Source of the DNA: Solirubrobacteraceae bacterium
GTDB taxonomy: Bacteria > Actinomycetota > Thermoleophilia > Solirubrobacterales > Solirubrobacteraceae
Direction: 5' to 3'
Assembly: GCA_030681525.1 (NCBI GenBank)
Contig: JAUXSD010000193.1
Coordinates: 1-34,715, forward strand
Length of the DNA: 34,715 bases
Both the position numbers and the translations under genes were made by a program. Under the pieces are notes generated by a model. That model saw nothing but the letters and a program-made list of their open reading frames with translations, searched no databases and had not been told where the DNA came from. Positions 1-7,926 of the stretch are shown here, piece after piece (within the stretch, counting starts at the first letter, position 1; every line of letters starts with the position of its first letter).

Positions 1-1
1 G

Positions 2-145
2 GGTCTCGGGAAGGCGACGATCGCCGAGTTCGTCGGTGACGCGGCCACGCAGGAGCTGCTGCGGGGCTACGGCGTCGACTACGCCCAGGGCTACCACGTG
101 GGCCGCCCCGTCGACGTGGTGGACGGGTGGGGCCCCAGGCACTAG
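2..145 (+). CDS. EAL-domain protein, C-terminal fragment
   Basis: Only the last 47 residues lie in the window; the 5' part is off the left edge. The readable end contains IAEFVGD and LLRGYGVDYAQGYHVGRP. This matches the close of EAL (cyclic-di-GMP phosphodiesterase) domains, where an Ile-Ala-Glu-x-Val segment is followed by a Leu-rich helix and a QGY-x-x-x-RP turn. The usual VE of IAEGVE is replaced by FV, so activity cannot be judged from this piece. The stop TAG lies 58 nt before purF. The full protein could carry GGDEF, PAS or other domains upstream. Confidence 0.75.
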   Translation, partial: GLGKATIAEFVGDAATQELLRGYGVDYAQGYHVGRPVDVVDGWGPRH

Positions 146-190
146 CGGGTCGTCCACTAGAGCGCGCGGGGGGCACGCCGAGAGCGCGGG

Positions 191-196
191 TATCCT
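191..196 (+). promoter_or_regulatory. -10 element of purF (leaderless-type)
   Basis: TATCCT fits the TANNNT -10 consensus and ends 7 nt before the GTG of purF, which places transcription start at or next to the start codon. The GGAGG at 198-202 is only one base from the GTG, too close to work as a normal Shine-Dalgarno. The same hexamer sits in the same place before purH. Confidence 0.6.
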
Positions 197-203
197 TGGA
201 GGC

Positions 204-1643
204 GTGACGACCCTCGACGAGCGCGAGGGACCACGCGACGAGTGCGGAGTGTTCGGGATCTACGCCCCCGGCCACGACGTCTCGCGGCTGGCGTACTTCG
301 CGCTCTACGCACTCCAGCACCGTGGTCAGGAGTCGGCCGGCATCGCCGCCGCCGACGTGGACGGGCACATCATGACGCTGCGCGAGCTGGGGCTCGTCAA
401 CCAGGTCTTCGACGAGCAGAAGCTGCGCGCGCTCGGCGGCGACATCGCCGTCGGCCACGTGCGCTACTCGACGACCGGCTCCAACGGATGGGACAACGCC
501 CAGCCCGTGCACCGCTCCGATCGCCGCGAGCTGGCGCTGGGCCACAACGGCAACCTCATCAACGCCGTCGAGCTGCACACCGAGCTGCGCGAGCGCGGCG
601 TCAGCTTCCGCTCGACGTCGGACTCGGAGATCATCGCCGCGCTGCTGGCCAGCCACGAGGCCGACCGCATCGAGGACGCGGCGACCGCGATCCTGCCGCG
701 CCTGCAGGGCGCCTTCTCGACGGTCCTCATGACGAAGGACAGCCTCGTCGCGTTCCGCGACCCGGCCGGCCTGCGGCCGATGGTCCTGGGTCGCCTGGAC
801 GGCAAGTACTGCGTCGCCAGCGAGTCCTGCGCGCTGGACATCATCGGCGCCGAGCGCCTGCGCGACGTCGCGCCCGGCGAGCTGATCTGGGTCGATGCCG
901 ACGGGCTGCACTCGCGCCAGGTCGTCTCCGGCGCGCGCGAGGCGTTCTGCGTCTTCGAGTACATCTACTTCGCCCGCCCGGACTCGCGCATGAACGGCGA
1001 CGTCCTACAGGCGGCGCGCGGGCGGATGGGCGAGATCCTCGCCCGCGAGGCGCCGGCGCCGAACGCCGACCTCGTGATCCCCGTCCCCGACTCCGGCGCG
1101 CCCGCCGCGCGCGGCTACGCGCGCGCCAGCGGCCTGCCGCAGGACGACGGGCTGATCAAGAACCGCTACGTCGGGCGCACGTTCATCGAGCCCGGCCAGG
1201 AGCTGCGCAAGCACGGGCTGCGGATGAAGTTCAACCCGCTGCCGGAGATCGTCGGCGGCAAGTCGCTTGTCGTCGTCGACGACTCGATCGTGCGCGGCAA
1301 CACGACGCGCCACCTCGTGGCGATGCTGCGCGAGGCGGGTGCGCGCGAGGTCCACCTGCGGATCTCGGCGCCGCCGATCAAGCATCCCTGCCACTACGGC
1401 ATCGACATGTCCACGCGCGAGGAGATGATCGCCCACGGGCGCACGGTCGAGGAGATCGCGGCCGAGCTGGGCTGCGACTCGCTGGCCTACCTGTCGCTCG
1501 GCGGCGTCTACGAAGCCGTCCGCGGCGATCGCGACCGCCACTGCGACGCGTGCTTCAGCGGCCGCTACCCGCTCGAGGGGACCGACGACGCGCAGGGCAA
1601 GGACGCCTTCGAGCTGCCGCTGGTCGGCGCCCGCGTGCTCTGA
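204..1643 (+). CDS. purF: amidophosphoribosyltransferase PurF
   Basis: Catalyses the first committed step of de novo purine synthesis, transferring the glutamine amide to PRPP to give 5-phosphoribosylamine. The product is 479 residues, normal for the family. Starting at GTG 204 gives a 13-residue propeptide before Cys14 (DECGVFGI); family knowledge says this Cys becomes the N-terminal nucleophile after processing. The glutaminase half contains HRGQESAG and GHVRYSTTG. The PRPP-binding loop VVVDDSIVRGNTT is near residues 355-367. Four cysteines (in FCVFEY, HPCHYG and HCDAC) match those that hold the 4Fe-4S cluster in the Bacillus-type enzyme. The reading frame is open upstream to 36, but those codons look non-coding. 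purN and purH are encoded further along on the same strand, each separated from purF by unrelated genes. Confidence 0.96.
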   Translation: MTTLDEREGPRDECGVFGIYAPGHDVSRLAYFALYALQHRGQESAGIAAADVDGHIMTLRELGLVNQVFDEQKLRALGGDIAVGHVRYSTTGSNGWDNAQPVHRSDRRELALGHNGNLINAVELHTELRERGVSFRSTSDSEIIAALLASHEADRIEDAATAILPRLQGAFSTVLMTKDSLVAFRDPAGLRPMVLGRLDGKYCVASESCALDIIGAERLRDVAPGELIWVDADGLHSRQVVSGAREAFCVFEYIYFARPDSRMNGDVLQAARGRMGEILAREAPAPNADLVIPVPDSGAPAARGYARASGLPQDDGLIKNRYVGRTFIEPGQELRKHGLRMKFNPLPEIVGGKSLVVVDDSIVRGNTTRHLVAMLREAGAREVHLRISAPPIKHPCHYGIDMSTREEMIAHGRTVEEIAAELGCDSLAYLSLGGVYEAVRGDRDRHCDACFSGRYPLEGTDDAQGKDAFELPLVGARVL

Positions 1644-1656
1644 CGCCGGCCTGGGC

Positions 1657-2016
1657 TCATTCGGGCTCCGGCGTCTTGCGCCAGCGCGGCATCGACGAGC
1701 CCTCGCCGAGGCTGACCGGGCGCTCGGCCCGGTCGGAGCGTCCGAGCTGCGTCGGGTACGGCGGCCGCTTCCACGGGTGCGGGCCGATCGCGCCGTAGTG
1801 GTGGCGCAGGTACGCGACGAGATCGCCGCGATGCTCGGCGCACGCGTAGCGCGGCGGACCGTAGGGGCCGTGGCCGTGCCAGACGAGCCACTTCTCGGGC
1901 ATCGCGTCGACGTAGGCGCCGAAGGTGACCTCCACCACCGTCCTCTCGAGGCTCACCTGCGTGAGCGGGTCCGGCTGCGCATCACAGAACTGGCAGCGGA
2001 AGATGTAGCTGGCCAT
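1657..2016 (-). CDS. small CxxC protein, paralogue 1 of a tandem pair
   Basis: I do not recognise this 119-residue protein. It is clearly a paralogue of the gene just upstream (2075-2434): same length, and nearly collinear blocks FRCQFCD, QPDPLTQ, WLxWHGxGxYGPPRYAC, HRGDLVA and HPWKRPPYPT. CxxC near residues 8-11 and a C-x-x-H about 50 residues later (ACAEH) could form a zinc-ribbon or rubredoxin-like metal site; that is inference. There is no signal peptide or membrane segment. ATG 2016 is 58 nt after the stop of its paralogue, so the two are probably co-transcribed. The stop faces the purF stop 13 nt away (convergent). Confidence 0.8.
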   Translation of the reverse strand: MASYIFRCQFCDAQPDPLTQVSLERTVVEVTFGAYVDAMPEKWLVWHGHGPYGPPRYACAEHRGDLVAYLRHHYGAIGPHPWKRPPYPTQLGRSDRAERPVSLGEGSSMPRWRKTPEPE

Positions 2017-2074
2017 GTGCCGATCGCCGTACCCTCGCCGGCGTCGTACGCAAACCGACCCGCCGGGAGTGGTG

Positions 2075-2434
2075 CTACTTCACCTGCGGGCCGTAGCCCC
2101 ACTTCGGCATCGCGGAGCGGCCGCCGGCGGCGATCGCGCGCTCCTTGTCGGGATTGCGCAGGTTCGTCGGGTACGGCGGGCGCTTCCAGGGATGCCAGCC
2201 GATCGAGCCGTAGTGCACGCGCAGAAACGCGACGAGGTCGCCGCGGTGCGCGGCGCACGCGTAGCGCGGTGGACCGTAGAGCCCGCGGCCATGCCAGATG
2301 AGCCACTGCTGGGGCATCGCGTCCTCGTAGGCGCCCCACATGAGCTCGGGCACGCTCTTCTCCAGGCTGATCTGCGTCAGCGGGTCAGGCTGCGAGTCGC
2401 AGAACTGACAGCGAAAGACGAGGCGAACCGACAT
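2075..2434 (-). CDS. small CxxC protein, paralogue 2 of a tandem pair
   Basis: A 119-residue protein of unknown function, the upstream and presumably first copy of the tandem pair. ATG 2434 was chosen because similarity to the downstream copy begins within a few residues (MSVRLVFRCQFCD against MASYIFRCQFCD). Codons further upstream, although open, have no such support. Conserved features are CxxC at residues 9-12, CAAH at 60-63, a Trp/His-rich centre (WLIWHGRGLYGPPRYAC) and the segment HPWKRPPYPTNL. The conserved Cys/His set suggests metal binding. The C-terminal ~30 residues diverge between the copies, which hints at different partners. A -10 box (TACTGT, complement of 2445-2450) lies 10 nt upstream. 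Confidence 0.8.
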   Translation of the reverse strand: MSVRLVFRCQFCDSQPDPLTQISLEKSVPELMWGAYEDAMPQQWLIWHGRGLYGPPRYACAAHRGDLVAFLRVHYGSIGWHPWKRPPYPTNLRNPDKERAIAAGGRSAMPKWGYGPQVK

Positions 2435-2444
2435 CTTCTTCTGC

Positions 2445-2450
2445 ACAGTA
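2445..2450 (-). promoter_or_regulatory. -10 element of the CxxC gene pair
   Basis: On the minus strand TACTGT (TANNNT) ends 10 nt before ATG 2434, implying a 5' leader of only a few bases. The intervening AGAAGAAG is at best a weak ribosome-binding sequence. Confidence 0.45.
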
Positions 2451-2688
2451 CCCCGCCGGGCGAGAACGTCTACCCACCTGTCACTCGCGCGTGGGTGAAA
2501 CCCGTCAGGTGAAGCTCGCGGCCATCCCGAAAATCGAGCGTGGCGCCGCGTGCAAGTGCGCTGGCGCTCACCCGCCCGGGCTGGCACGGCCGACGACCTC
2601 TTCGCGAGTGACGGCTCGGTCTCAGTGGAAATTGCGCCGGGTCTGCGACGACTTCGCGCAGGCCGGCCGTCCGCGCCGGATCGCCCGC
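2451..2688. other. divergent intergenic region before recQ
   Basis: About 240 nt between the divergent -10 boxes of the CxxC pair and recQ. The open frames here lack convincing codon bias, and I see no RNA gene. It contains TGTCACT (2479-2485) followed 17 nt later by CGTC (2503-2506), similar to but not matching the 16-nt spacing of the ECF41 promoters found elsewhere in the window. No other structure stands out. Confidence 0.5.
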
Positions 2689-2694
2689 TAAGGT
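2689..2694 (+). promoter_or_regulatory. -10 element of recQ
   Basis: TAAGGT (TANNNT) ends 11 nt before ATG 2706. No Shine-Dalgarno lies between, so the recQ-purN transcript probably has a leader of about 4 nt. Confidence 0.5.
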
Positions 2695-2705
2695 CGACCG
2701 TCGCC

Positions 2706-4535
2706 ATGGATCCGTCAGCCGCCCTGCGTGAGACCTTCGGCTTCGACGCCTTCCGCCCCGGCCAGGAGGACGCGGTCCGCGCCGCGATCGGCCCGCCCGC
2801 GCGCGACGTCCTCGTCGTCATGCCGACCGGCGCGGGCAAGTCGCTGTGCTACCAGCTGCCCGCGCTCGTGCGCGACGACGTGACGCTCGTCGTCTCGCCG
2901 CTCGTCTCGCTCATGCAGGACCAGGTCGAGGCCCTCGCGAAGATCGCGCCCGGACGCGTCGCGCTCGTCAACTCCCAGCGCGACGCCGCCGAGAACCGCG
3001 CCGCGCTGCACGCGGCCGCCGCCGGCCAGCTGCGGCTGCTCTACGTCGCGCCCGAGCGCTTCTCCTCGGCGCCGTTCCTGCAGGCGATGAAGGACATCGA
3101 GATCGGCCTGTTCGTCGTCGACGAGGCGCACTGCGTCTCGCAGTGGGGCCACGACTTCCGCCCGGACTACTTCCGCCTCGCCGACGCGGCGCGCTGGCTG
3201 CAGGCCGAGGCGATCATCGCCTCGACGGCGACCGCCACGCCGCAGGTCGCCAACGACATCGCGCAGCGCCTCGGCCTGCGCGACCCGGTCCGCGTCGCCA
3301 CCGGCTTCGACCGGCCCAACCTCTCCTTCGGGGTCATCCCGTGCGCGTCGGCGCAGGCCAAGCAGCGCCACATCGCCGCGGCGCTCGAGGCGCCCGGCGC
3401 GACGCCGGCGATCGTCTACGCGGGCACCCGCAGCGGCGCCGAGAAGCTCGCGACGCACCTGTCGGGCAACCTCGACGGCGCGGTCGCCGCCTACCACGCG
3501 GGGCTCGGCCGCGCGCCGCGCGCCGACGTGCAGCGCCGCTTCATGGACGGGCGCCTCGACGTCGTCGTCGCCACGAACGCCTTCGGCATGGGAATCGACA
3601 AGGCCGACGTGCGGACGGTCTGCCACGAGTCGGTGCCCGGCTCGATCGAGGCCTACTACCAAGAGGCCGGCCGCGCCGGCCGCGACGGCGATCACGCCCG
3701 CGCGCTGCTGTTCGCCGAGGGCCGCGACAAGGGGCTGCACGTGTTCTTCATCCAGCGCGGCGAGCTGTCTGACCAGGCGATCGCGACGGTCGCGATGCGA
3801 TTGCAGGCCCGCGCGCGCGACGGCCGCTACGACATCGGCGCCGACGAGCTGTCCGCGGTGTTGGAAGCGGAGCGCGAAGCGCGCGACAACGACGACAAGG
3901 TCCGGTCCGTCATCGGCCATCTCGCCCGCGCGGGCGTGATCCGCCCGGCGCCCTCGTCGCCGGACCGGATCCGCGGGCGGATCGAGGGCCCCTTCGACGG
4001 CCGCGCGCGCGCCGCCTGCCGGACGTCGGCGGGCGAGAGCACCCGCGCGCGCTGGAGCCAGTACCGCAGCGTGTGGCGGTTCGTCGAGAGCGACGCCTGC
4101 CGGCGCACCGCGATCCTGCGCCACTTCGGCGACCGCAGCACCCCGGCGCCGATGGACGGCGTACCGTGCTGCGACGTCTGCGATGCCTCCTGGGTGCCGG
4201 CCGCACCCGCGGCGAGGAGCAGCCGCCGGCGCCCCGCCGGCGCGCCGGCGGTCGCGGCCGGGGATCTCGACGCGGCGATCGTCGAGGTCGTCGAGACCGC
4301 CGACCCGGGGGTCGGCCGCACCCGGGCCGTCGAGATCCTGCGCGGCGGGCGCTCGCAGGCGCTGGTGAAGAGCGGCCACGACGGCCTGCCCGCCTACGGC
4401 ACGTTCGACCACCTCAGCGCCAAGCAGGTCATGGCGCGCGTCGACGAGTTGCTGCACGCCGGCCGGCTGCGGTCGACCGGCGGGACCTATCCCAAGCTCG
4501 TGGTGGCCGCCCCGCAGCTCGAGACGGCGGCCTAG
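2706..4535 (+). CDS. recQ: ATP-dependent DNA helicase RecQ
   Basis: A 3'-5' superfamily 2 helicase of recombination and fork repair, 609 residues. Helicase motif I (PTGAGKS) is near residue 40, the DEAH box with the RecQ-type extension (DEAHCVSQWGHDFRPDY) near 138-154, and the motif VI region YYQEAGRAGRDG near 320. The zinc-binding subdomain is recognisable from CRRTAILRHFG and CCDVCD near 465-492. The last ~90 residues (VEILRGG, GTFDHLSAKQV, YPKLVV) match the winged-helix RQC domain. I see no HRDC domain, which is common outside E. coli. ATG 2706 follows a -10 box and gives a normal N-terminus (LRETFGFDAFRPGQ); the frame is open further upstream but non-coding in character. purN starts 6 nt after its stop, so the two form an operon. 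Confidence 0.95.
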   Translation: MDPSAALRETFGFDAFRPGQEDAVRAAIGPPARDVLVVMPTGAGKSLCYQLPALVRDDVTLVVSPLVSLMQDQVEALAKIAPGRVALVNSQRDAAENRAALHAAAAGQLRLLYVAPERFSSAPFLQAMKDIEIGLFVVDEAHCVSQWGHDFRPDYFRLADAARWLQAEAIIASTATATPQVANDIAQRLGLRDPVRVATGFDRPNLSFGVIPCASAQAKQRHIAAALEAPGATPAIVYAGTRSGAEKLATHLSGNLDGAVAAYHAGLGRAPRADVQRRFMDGRLDVVVATNAFGMGIDKADVRTVCHESVPGSIEAYYQEAGRAGRDGDHARALLFAEGRDKGLHVFFIQRGELSDQAIATVAMRLQARARDGRYDIGADELSAVLEAEREARDNDDKVRSVIGHLARAGVIRPAPSSPDRIRGRIEGPFDGRARAACRTSAGESTRARWSQYRSVWRFVESDACRRTAILRHFGDRSTPAPMDGVPCCDVCDASWVPAAPAARSSRRRPAGAPAVAAGDLDAAIVEVVETADPGVGRTRAVEILRGGRSQALVKSGHDGLPAYGTFDHLSAKQVMARVDELLHAGRLRSTGGTYPKLVVAAPQLETAA

Positions 4536-4541
4536 CGGGCC

Positions 4542-5219
4542 GTGGCTCGCGGGCCGGACGAGCCGCTGCGCGTCGGCGTCCTCGCGTCGGGCGCGGGGAC
4601 GAACCTGCAGGCGCTGCTGGACACGGTCCACGGCGAGGAGGCGCTGGTCGTCGCCGTCGCGGCCGACAAGCCGGCCGCGGAGGCGCTGCGGCGCGCGCGC
4701 GACGCCGGCATCGAGACCGCGGTGTTCCCGCTCACCGACCACCCCGACCGCGGGGCGCGCGACGCCGCGATCGCCGCCTGGCTGCACCACCACGACGTCG
4801 AGCTCGTCGTGCTCGCGGGCTACATGGCGCTGCTGACGAGCCCGTTTCTCAGCCGCTTCCCCGACGCGGTCGTCAACGTCCACCCCTCCCTGCTGCCGGC
4901 GTTTCCCGGCGTGCGCGCGATCGAGCAGGCGATCGACTACGGCGTGAAGGTCTTCGGCGTGACCGTGCACTTCGTGCTCGACGACGGCGGCGTCGACACG
5001 GGGCCGGTGATCGTGCAGGGGGCGATCGAGCCGGCGGACGCCACCGACCCGGCGGCGGTGCACGCCGCGCTGCGGCCACTCGAGCACGCGCTGCTGCCGC
5101 GGGCGGTCCGGCTCATCGCGCGCGGCGCGGTGTCACGCGACCCGGACAACCCGCGCCGGATCCTCGTGGCGGCCACCGAGGCGGGCGACGACACGCCCGC
5201 TCGCCCGCGCCCCGCGTAG
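4542..5219 (+). CDS. purN: phosphoribosylglycinamide formyltransferase PurN
   Basis: Third step of purine synthesis: transfers formyl from 10-formyl-tetrahydrofolate to GAR. The product is 225 residues. The N-terminal loop VGVLASGAGTNLQAL is the phosphoribosyl-binding segment. The catalytic Asn-x-His of the family is in NVHPSLLPAFPG near residue 112, and the catalytic Asp is in DDGGVDTGPVI near 147. The usual E. coli-type protein is ~212 residues; the extra length is a short Arg/Pro-rich tail. GTG 4542 lies 6 nt after the recQ stop with no Shine-Dalgarno, so translation may depend on coupling to recQ. Its TAG stop is also the first three bases of the -10 box of the next gene. Confidence 0.95.
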   Translation: MARGPDEPLRVGVLASGAGTNLQALLDTVHGEEALVVAVAADKPAAEALRRARDAGIETAVFPLTDHPDRGARDAAIAAWLHHHDVELVVLAGYMALLTSPFLSRFPDAVVNVHPSLLPAFPGVRAIEQAIDYGVKVFGVTVHFVLDDGGVDTGPVIVQGAIEPADATDPAAVHAALRPLEHALLPRAVRLIARGAVSRDPDNPRRILVAATEAGDDTPARPRPA

Positions 5220-5222
5220 GGT
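5217..5222 (+). promoter_or_regulatory. -10 element of the PAP2 gene, overlapping the purN stop
   Basis: TAGGGT (TANNNT) begins with the purN stop codon and ends 8 nt before GTG 5231. This fits a separate leaderless transcript for the membrane enzyme even though it directly follows purN. Confidence 0.5.
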
Positions 5223-5230
5223 TCCCCTCC

Positions 5231-6349
5231 GTGTCAACGCTAGGTGAACGCGAGCGCGTGCGGCTTCCCGCACCGCCGGCGTCCGACGAGCCCGCCGTGC
5301 CGGAGGCCCCCGCGCGGCGCGTCGACGGCGAGATCGTGCCGCTGCGCAGCGTCGTGGCGGTGCCGATCGTCGCCGCCGTGACCGTGGTCTTCGCGCTCGT
5401 CGCGACCCACGAGGCCGGGATCAGCTTCCGTGATCCCGACAACGTCGGCGCGCGCCGCCTGGCGATGGTGTGGGGCTTCGCCGCCGCGCTCGTGCTCGTC
5501 GACATCGTCATCCGCGCCGCCCGCCGCACCGGCTCGATCCGGCCGTCGCTGACGGCGCTGCGCGACGTGCGCCGCGAGCGCTGGACGCGCCATCGCGCGA
5601 TCGCCGTCACCGGCGGGCTCGTCGGCTTCTACGTCACGTACGTCGCCTACCGCAACCTCAAGACCGTCATACCGCTGCTGCAACCCGACACGCTCTACGA
5701 CGAGGGGCTCACGCACGTCGACAGCGCGTGGTTCGGCCTGGGCAAGGAGCCGTGGGAGATCCTGCACAGCGTCCTGGGCACCGGGGTCTCGACGCAGATC
5801 CTGTCGAGCGTCTACGTCTCGTTCGTCTTCCTGCTGCCGCTGTCGCTGGCGTTCGCGCTCGTGTTCGCCCCCAACCTGCGCGGCGGCCTGTTCTTCGCGA
5901 CCGCGCTGGCGATCAACTGGACGCTCGGCGCCGTCAGCTATCTGCTGCTGCCGGCGCGCGGGCCGATCTACCACGTGCCGCAGGACTTCGCCGACCTGCC
6001 GCATTCGCACGCCGCCTACCTACAGGAGCGCCTGCTCGTGGAGCGCCACGAGTTCCTCGCCGACCCGCAGGCCGCCGAGGTCGGCCAGAACATCGCGGCG
6101 TTCGCGTCCTTGCACTGCTCGCTGCTGTTCACGGCGGCGCTGGCCGCCCACCTGCTCGGGCTGAGCCGCACGCTGCGGATCGCGCTGTGGGTGCTGTTCG
6201 TGGTGAGCGCGGTCTCGACGGTGCACCTCGGCTGGCATTACGTCATCGACGACATCGCGGGCATCGCGATCGGCCTGCTGGCACTCGGGATCGCCTGCTT
6301 CATGACCGGCTTTCAGGGCCGCGACCGGGAGCTTGCGGCGGCGAAGTAG
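5231..6349 (+). CDS. PAP2/inositolphosphotransferase-type membrane protein
   Basis: A 372-residue integral membrane protein of the PAP2 (phosphatidic acid phosphatase/haloperoxidase) superfamily, probably the subgroup related to Aur1/Ipt1 phosphoinositol transferases. Hydrophobic segments lie near residues 38-58, 77-97, 120-140, 190-215, 218-240, 290-315 and 318-360. Two catalytic PAP2 signatures are visible: ASLHCSLLF near 291 (equivalent to SxxH) and HLGWHYVIDDIAG near 331 (His followed five residues on by Asp). The active site would face the outer side of the membrane. The reaction (lipid phosphate hydrolysis or phospho-alcohol transfer) cannot be decided from sequence. GTG 5231 was chosen because the -10 box is just upstream and the preceding open frame is a shadow of purN. 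Confidence 0.85.
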   Translation: MSTLGERERVRLPAPPASDEPAVPEAPARRVDGEIVPLRSVVAVPIVAAVTVVFALVATHEAGISFRDPDNVGARRLAMVWGFAAALVLVDIVIRAARRTGSIRPSLTALRDVRRERWTRHRAIAVTGGLVGFYVTYVAYRNLKTVIPLLQPDTLYDEGLTHVDSAWFGLGKEPWEILHSVLGTGVSTQILSSVYVSFVFLLPLSLAFALVFAPNLRGGLFFATALAINWTLGAVSYLLLPARGPIYHVPQDFADLPHSHAAYLQERLLVERHEFLADPQAAEVGQNIAAFASLHCSLLFTAALAAHLLGLSRTLRIALWVLFVVSAVSTVHLGWHYVIDDIAGIAIGLLALGIACFMTGFQGRDRELAAAK

Positions 6350-6371
6350 AACACTCGTCCGCTCGATGTTG

Positions 6372-6387
6372 CCCGGCGAGCGCCGGG
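6372..6387 (+). terminator. short GC hairpin after the PAP2 gene
   Basis: CCCGGC (6372-6377), loop GAGC, GCCGGG (6382-6387): a perfect 6-bp stem 22 nt after the stop and before the RTX gene. There is no T-run, so it is only a possible terminator. Confidence 0.35.
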
Positions 6388-6427
6388 ACGCGATGATGGC
6401 GCGCGTGCGGGGACGCGAGCAGCCGAG

Positions 6428-7870
6428 TTGAACGTCCGCCTGCTCGTCTGCCTCGCCGCGCTGGCGCTCCTGACGGTGCTGCCCGCCGCGCAGGCGATCG
6501 TGCGCCACGGCAGCGGCCACGGCGACCGCCTGACCGGCACGAACATGCGCGACCTGCTGCGCGGCGGCCACGGCAACGACGTCCTGCGCGGCAAGGCCGG
6601 CCATGACGTCCTGCTCGGCGAGTTCGGCTCCGACAAGCTCTTCGGCGACGGCGGCAACGACCGCGTCGAGGGGGCGTCGGGCAACGACAAGATCACCGGC
6701 GGCGACGGCGTCGACCAGCTCGACGGCGGCACCGGCAACGACAAGGTCGACGGCGGCGCCGACCACGACCGCATCGACGGCGGCGACGGCGACGACACGC
6801 TCTTCGGCGGCGAGGGCGACGACTTCATCCTCGAGAAGGGCTTCGGCAACGAGGTCCTCGTCGACGGCGGCCCCGGCGACGACTACATCAACACCAACCG
6901 CGGCAGCGACAAGCAGGTGCTCGGCCGCGACGGCGAGGACATCCTCATCGCCGGCAACGGCGCCGACGAGCTGTTCGGCGGCCCGGGCGACGACGTGCTC
7001 GAGGGCGGCCAGGGCGCCGACATCCTCGACGGCGAGGGCGAGGACGACAAGATCATCGGCGGCGACGGCGCGAACGTCATCCGCGGCGGCGGCGGCAACG
7101 ACACGATCTTCACCGGCTACGTCAACCCGAGCGAGGTCGACTGCGGCCCCGGGATCGACACGGTCTTCGCCGGCTACGTCACGCTCGGTCACCTCGAGCG
7201 CGGCACGCCCGAGCAGGTCCAGGATGCGCTCGTCCGCCAGCCGTGGGTGTTCAAGGACTGTGAGGTGCTGGTGCCCGTCAGCGTGCGTGACAACGCGCTG
7301 GCCCCGGAGCGCTTGAACCCGCAGTTCGTCGACTACCGCAAGGAGGAGGGTCTCGCCACGAACGCCGGTCTGCGGGCGGCGGGCGAGCCGGGGGCCGGAG
7401 CGATCGCGCTCGTCACCAACAACAACACCGACCAGCCGCTGCGGCGCTACGGCAAGGCGACGCAGGGCAACGACTCGTTGAGCGTCCGCAGCAGGGGAGC
7501 GCTCGATCCCGACGGCGGCCTCTACGGGTTGGGCGGCAACGACCGCCTCGAAGGCGACCGCCTCGGCGACCACCTCTACGGCGGCCCCGGTGACGACGGG
7601 CTCTACGGCCGCGGCGGCGGCGACGTGCTCGTCGGCTCCGGCGGCCGAGACACGCTCGAGGGCGGCCGCGGCGAGGACCTGCTCGACGGCGGGCCCGGCA
7701 ACGACCGCCTCAACGGCGGCTTCGGCAACGACTCGCTGTCCGGCGGCCCGGGCAACGACCGCCTGGTCTCCGTCGGCGGCGGCAAGGACACACTGGACTG
7801 CGGGTCGGGTACCGACACCGTCATCGCCGACCGCGGCGACGTGGTGAAGAACTGCGAGAAGCGCGGCTGA
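6428..7870 (+). CDS. secreted RTX (hemolysin-type Ca2+-binding) repeat protein
   Basis: A 480-residue protein with a signal peptide (hydrophobic residues 4-20, likely cleavage after AQA near 23). Two blocks of glycine/aspartate nonapeptides of the GGxGxDxLx type follow: about residues 34-235 and 350-475. RTX repeats fold as parallel beta-rolls with Ca2+ in the turns. Between the blocks (about 240-345) is a non-repetitive segment with several Cys residues and no recognisable catalytic motif, so this may be a surface or matrix protein rather than a toxin. The only in-frame start before the signal peptide is TTG 6428; nearby ATG and GTG codons are in other frames. The ribosome-binding sequence is poor (GGGGA about 15 nt upstream). 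No type I secretion genes are adjacent, and the signal peptide points to Sec export. Confidence 0.85.
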   Translation: MNVRLLVCLAALALLTVLPAAQAIVRHGSGHGDRLTGTNMRDLLRGGHGNDVLRGKAGHDVLLGEFGSDKLFGDGGNDRVEGASGNDKITGGDGVDQLDGGTGNDKVDGGADHDRIDGGDGDDTLFGGEGDDFILEKGFGNEVLVDGGPGDDYINTNRGSDKQVLGRDGEDILIAGNGADELFGGPGDDVLEGGQGADILDGEGEDDKIIGGDGANVIRGGGGNDTIFTGYVNPSEVDCGPGIDTVFAGYVTLGHLERGTPEQVQDALVRQPWVFKDCEVLVPVSVRDNALAPERLNPQFVDYRKEEGLATNAGLRAAGEPGAGAIALVTNNNTDQPLRRYGKATQGNDSLSVRSRGALDPDGGLYGLGGNDRLEGDRLGDHLYGGPGDDGLYGRGGGDVLVGSGGRDTLEGGRGEDLLDGGPGNDRLNGGFGNDSLSGGPGNDRLVSVGGGKDTLDCGSGTDTVIADRGDVVKNCEKRG

Positions 7871-7877
7871 CCGCGCA

Positions 7878-7911
7878 GCCGCGCCCGAGGGGCCCGGCGG
7901 CCGGGCGCGGC
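7878..7911 (+). terminator. GC-rich terminator hairpin between the RTX gene and purH
   Basis: GCCGCGCCCG (7878-7887) and CGGGCGCGGC (7902-7911) are a perfect 10-bp inverted repeat with a 14-nt loop that is itself GC-rich. It begins 7 nt after the RTX stop and ends just before the purH -10 box, separating the two transcripts. Confidence 0.6.
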
Positions 7912-7914
7912 CTA

Positions 7915-7920
7915 TATCCT
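7915..7920 (+). promoter_or_regulatory. -10 element of purH (leaderless-type)
   Basis: TATCCT, identical to the purF box, ends 6 nt before the ATC at 7927 taken as the purH start. Transcription would begin on or beside that codon. Confidence 0.55.
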
Positions 7921-7926
7921 CGCGCC

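Noticed and set aside
2479-2506. Possible fourth ECF41 promoter (TGTCACT-N17-CGTC)
   Set aside because: Spacing is 17 rather than the 16 nt of the other three, the -35 has one mismatch, and no gene begins within 190 nt; recQ has its own -10.
2550-2705. 52-codon N-terminal extension of RecQ
   Set aside because: Codon bias is poor and RecQ homology begins at ATG 2706, which also follows a -10 box.
2715-5087. 790-codon open frame on the minus strand opposite recQ/purN
   Set aside because: High GC keeps antisense frames open. The translation is Arg/Val/Ala-rich without motifs, while recQ and purN are certain on the other strand.
6550-7800. Repetitive DNA that might be taken for a CRISPR array or tandem repeat locus
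   Set aside because: The repeats are 27 nt in register with coding (nonapeptide units), imperfect, and have no unique spacers; they are RTX codons.
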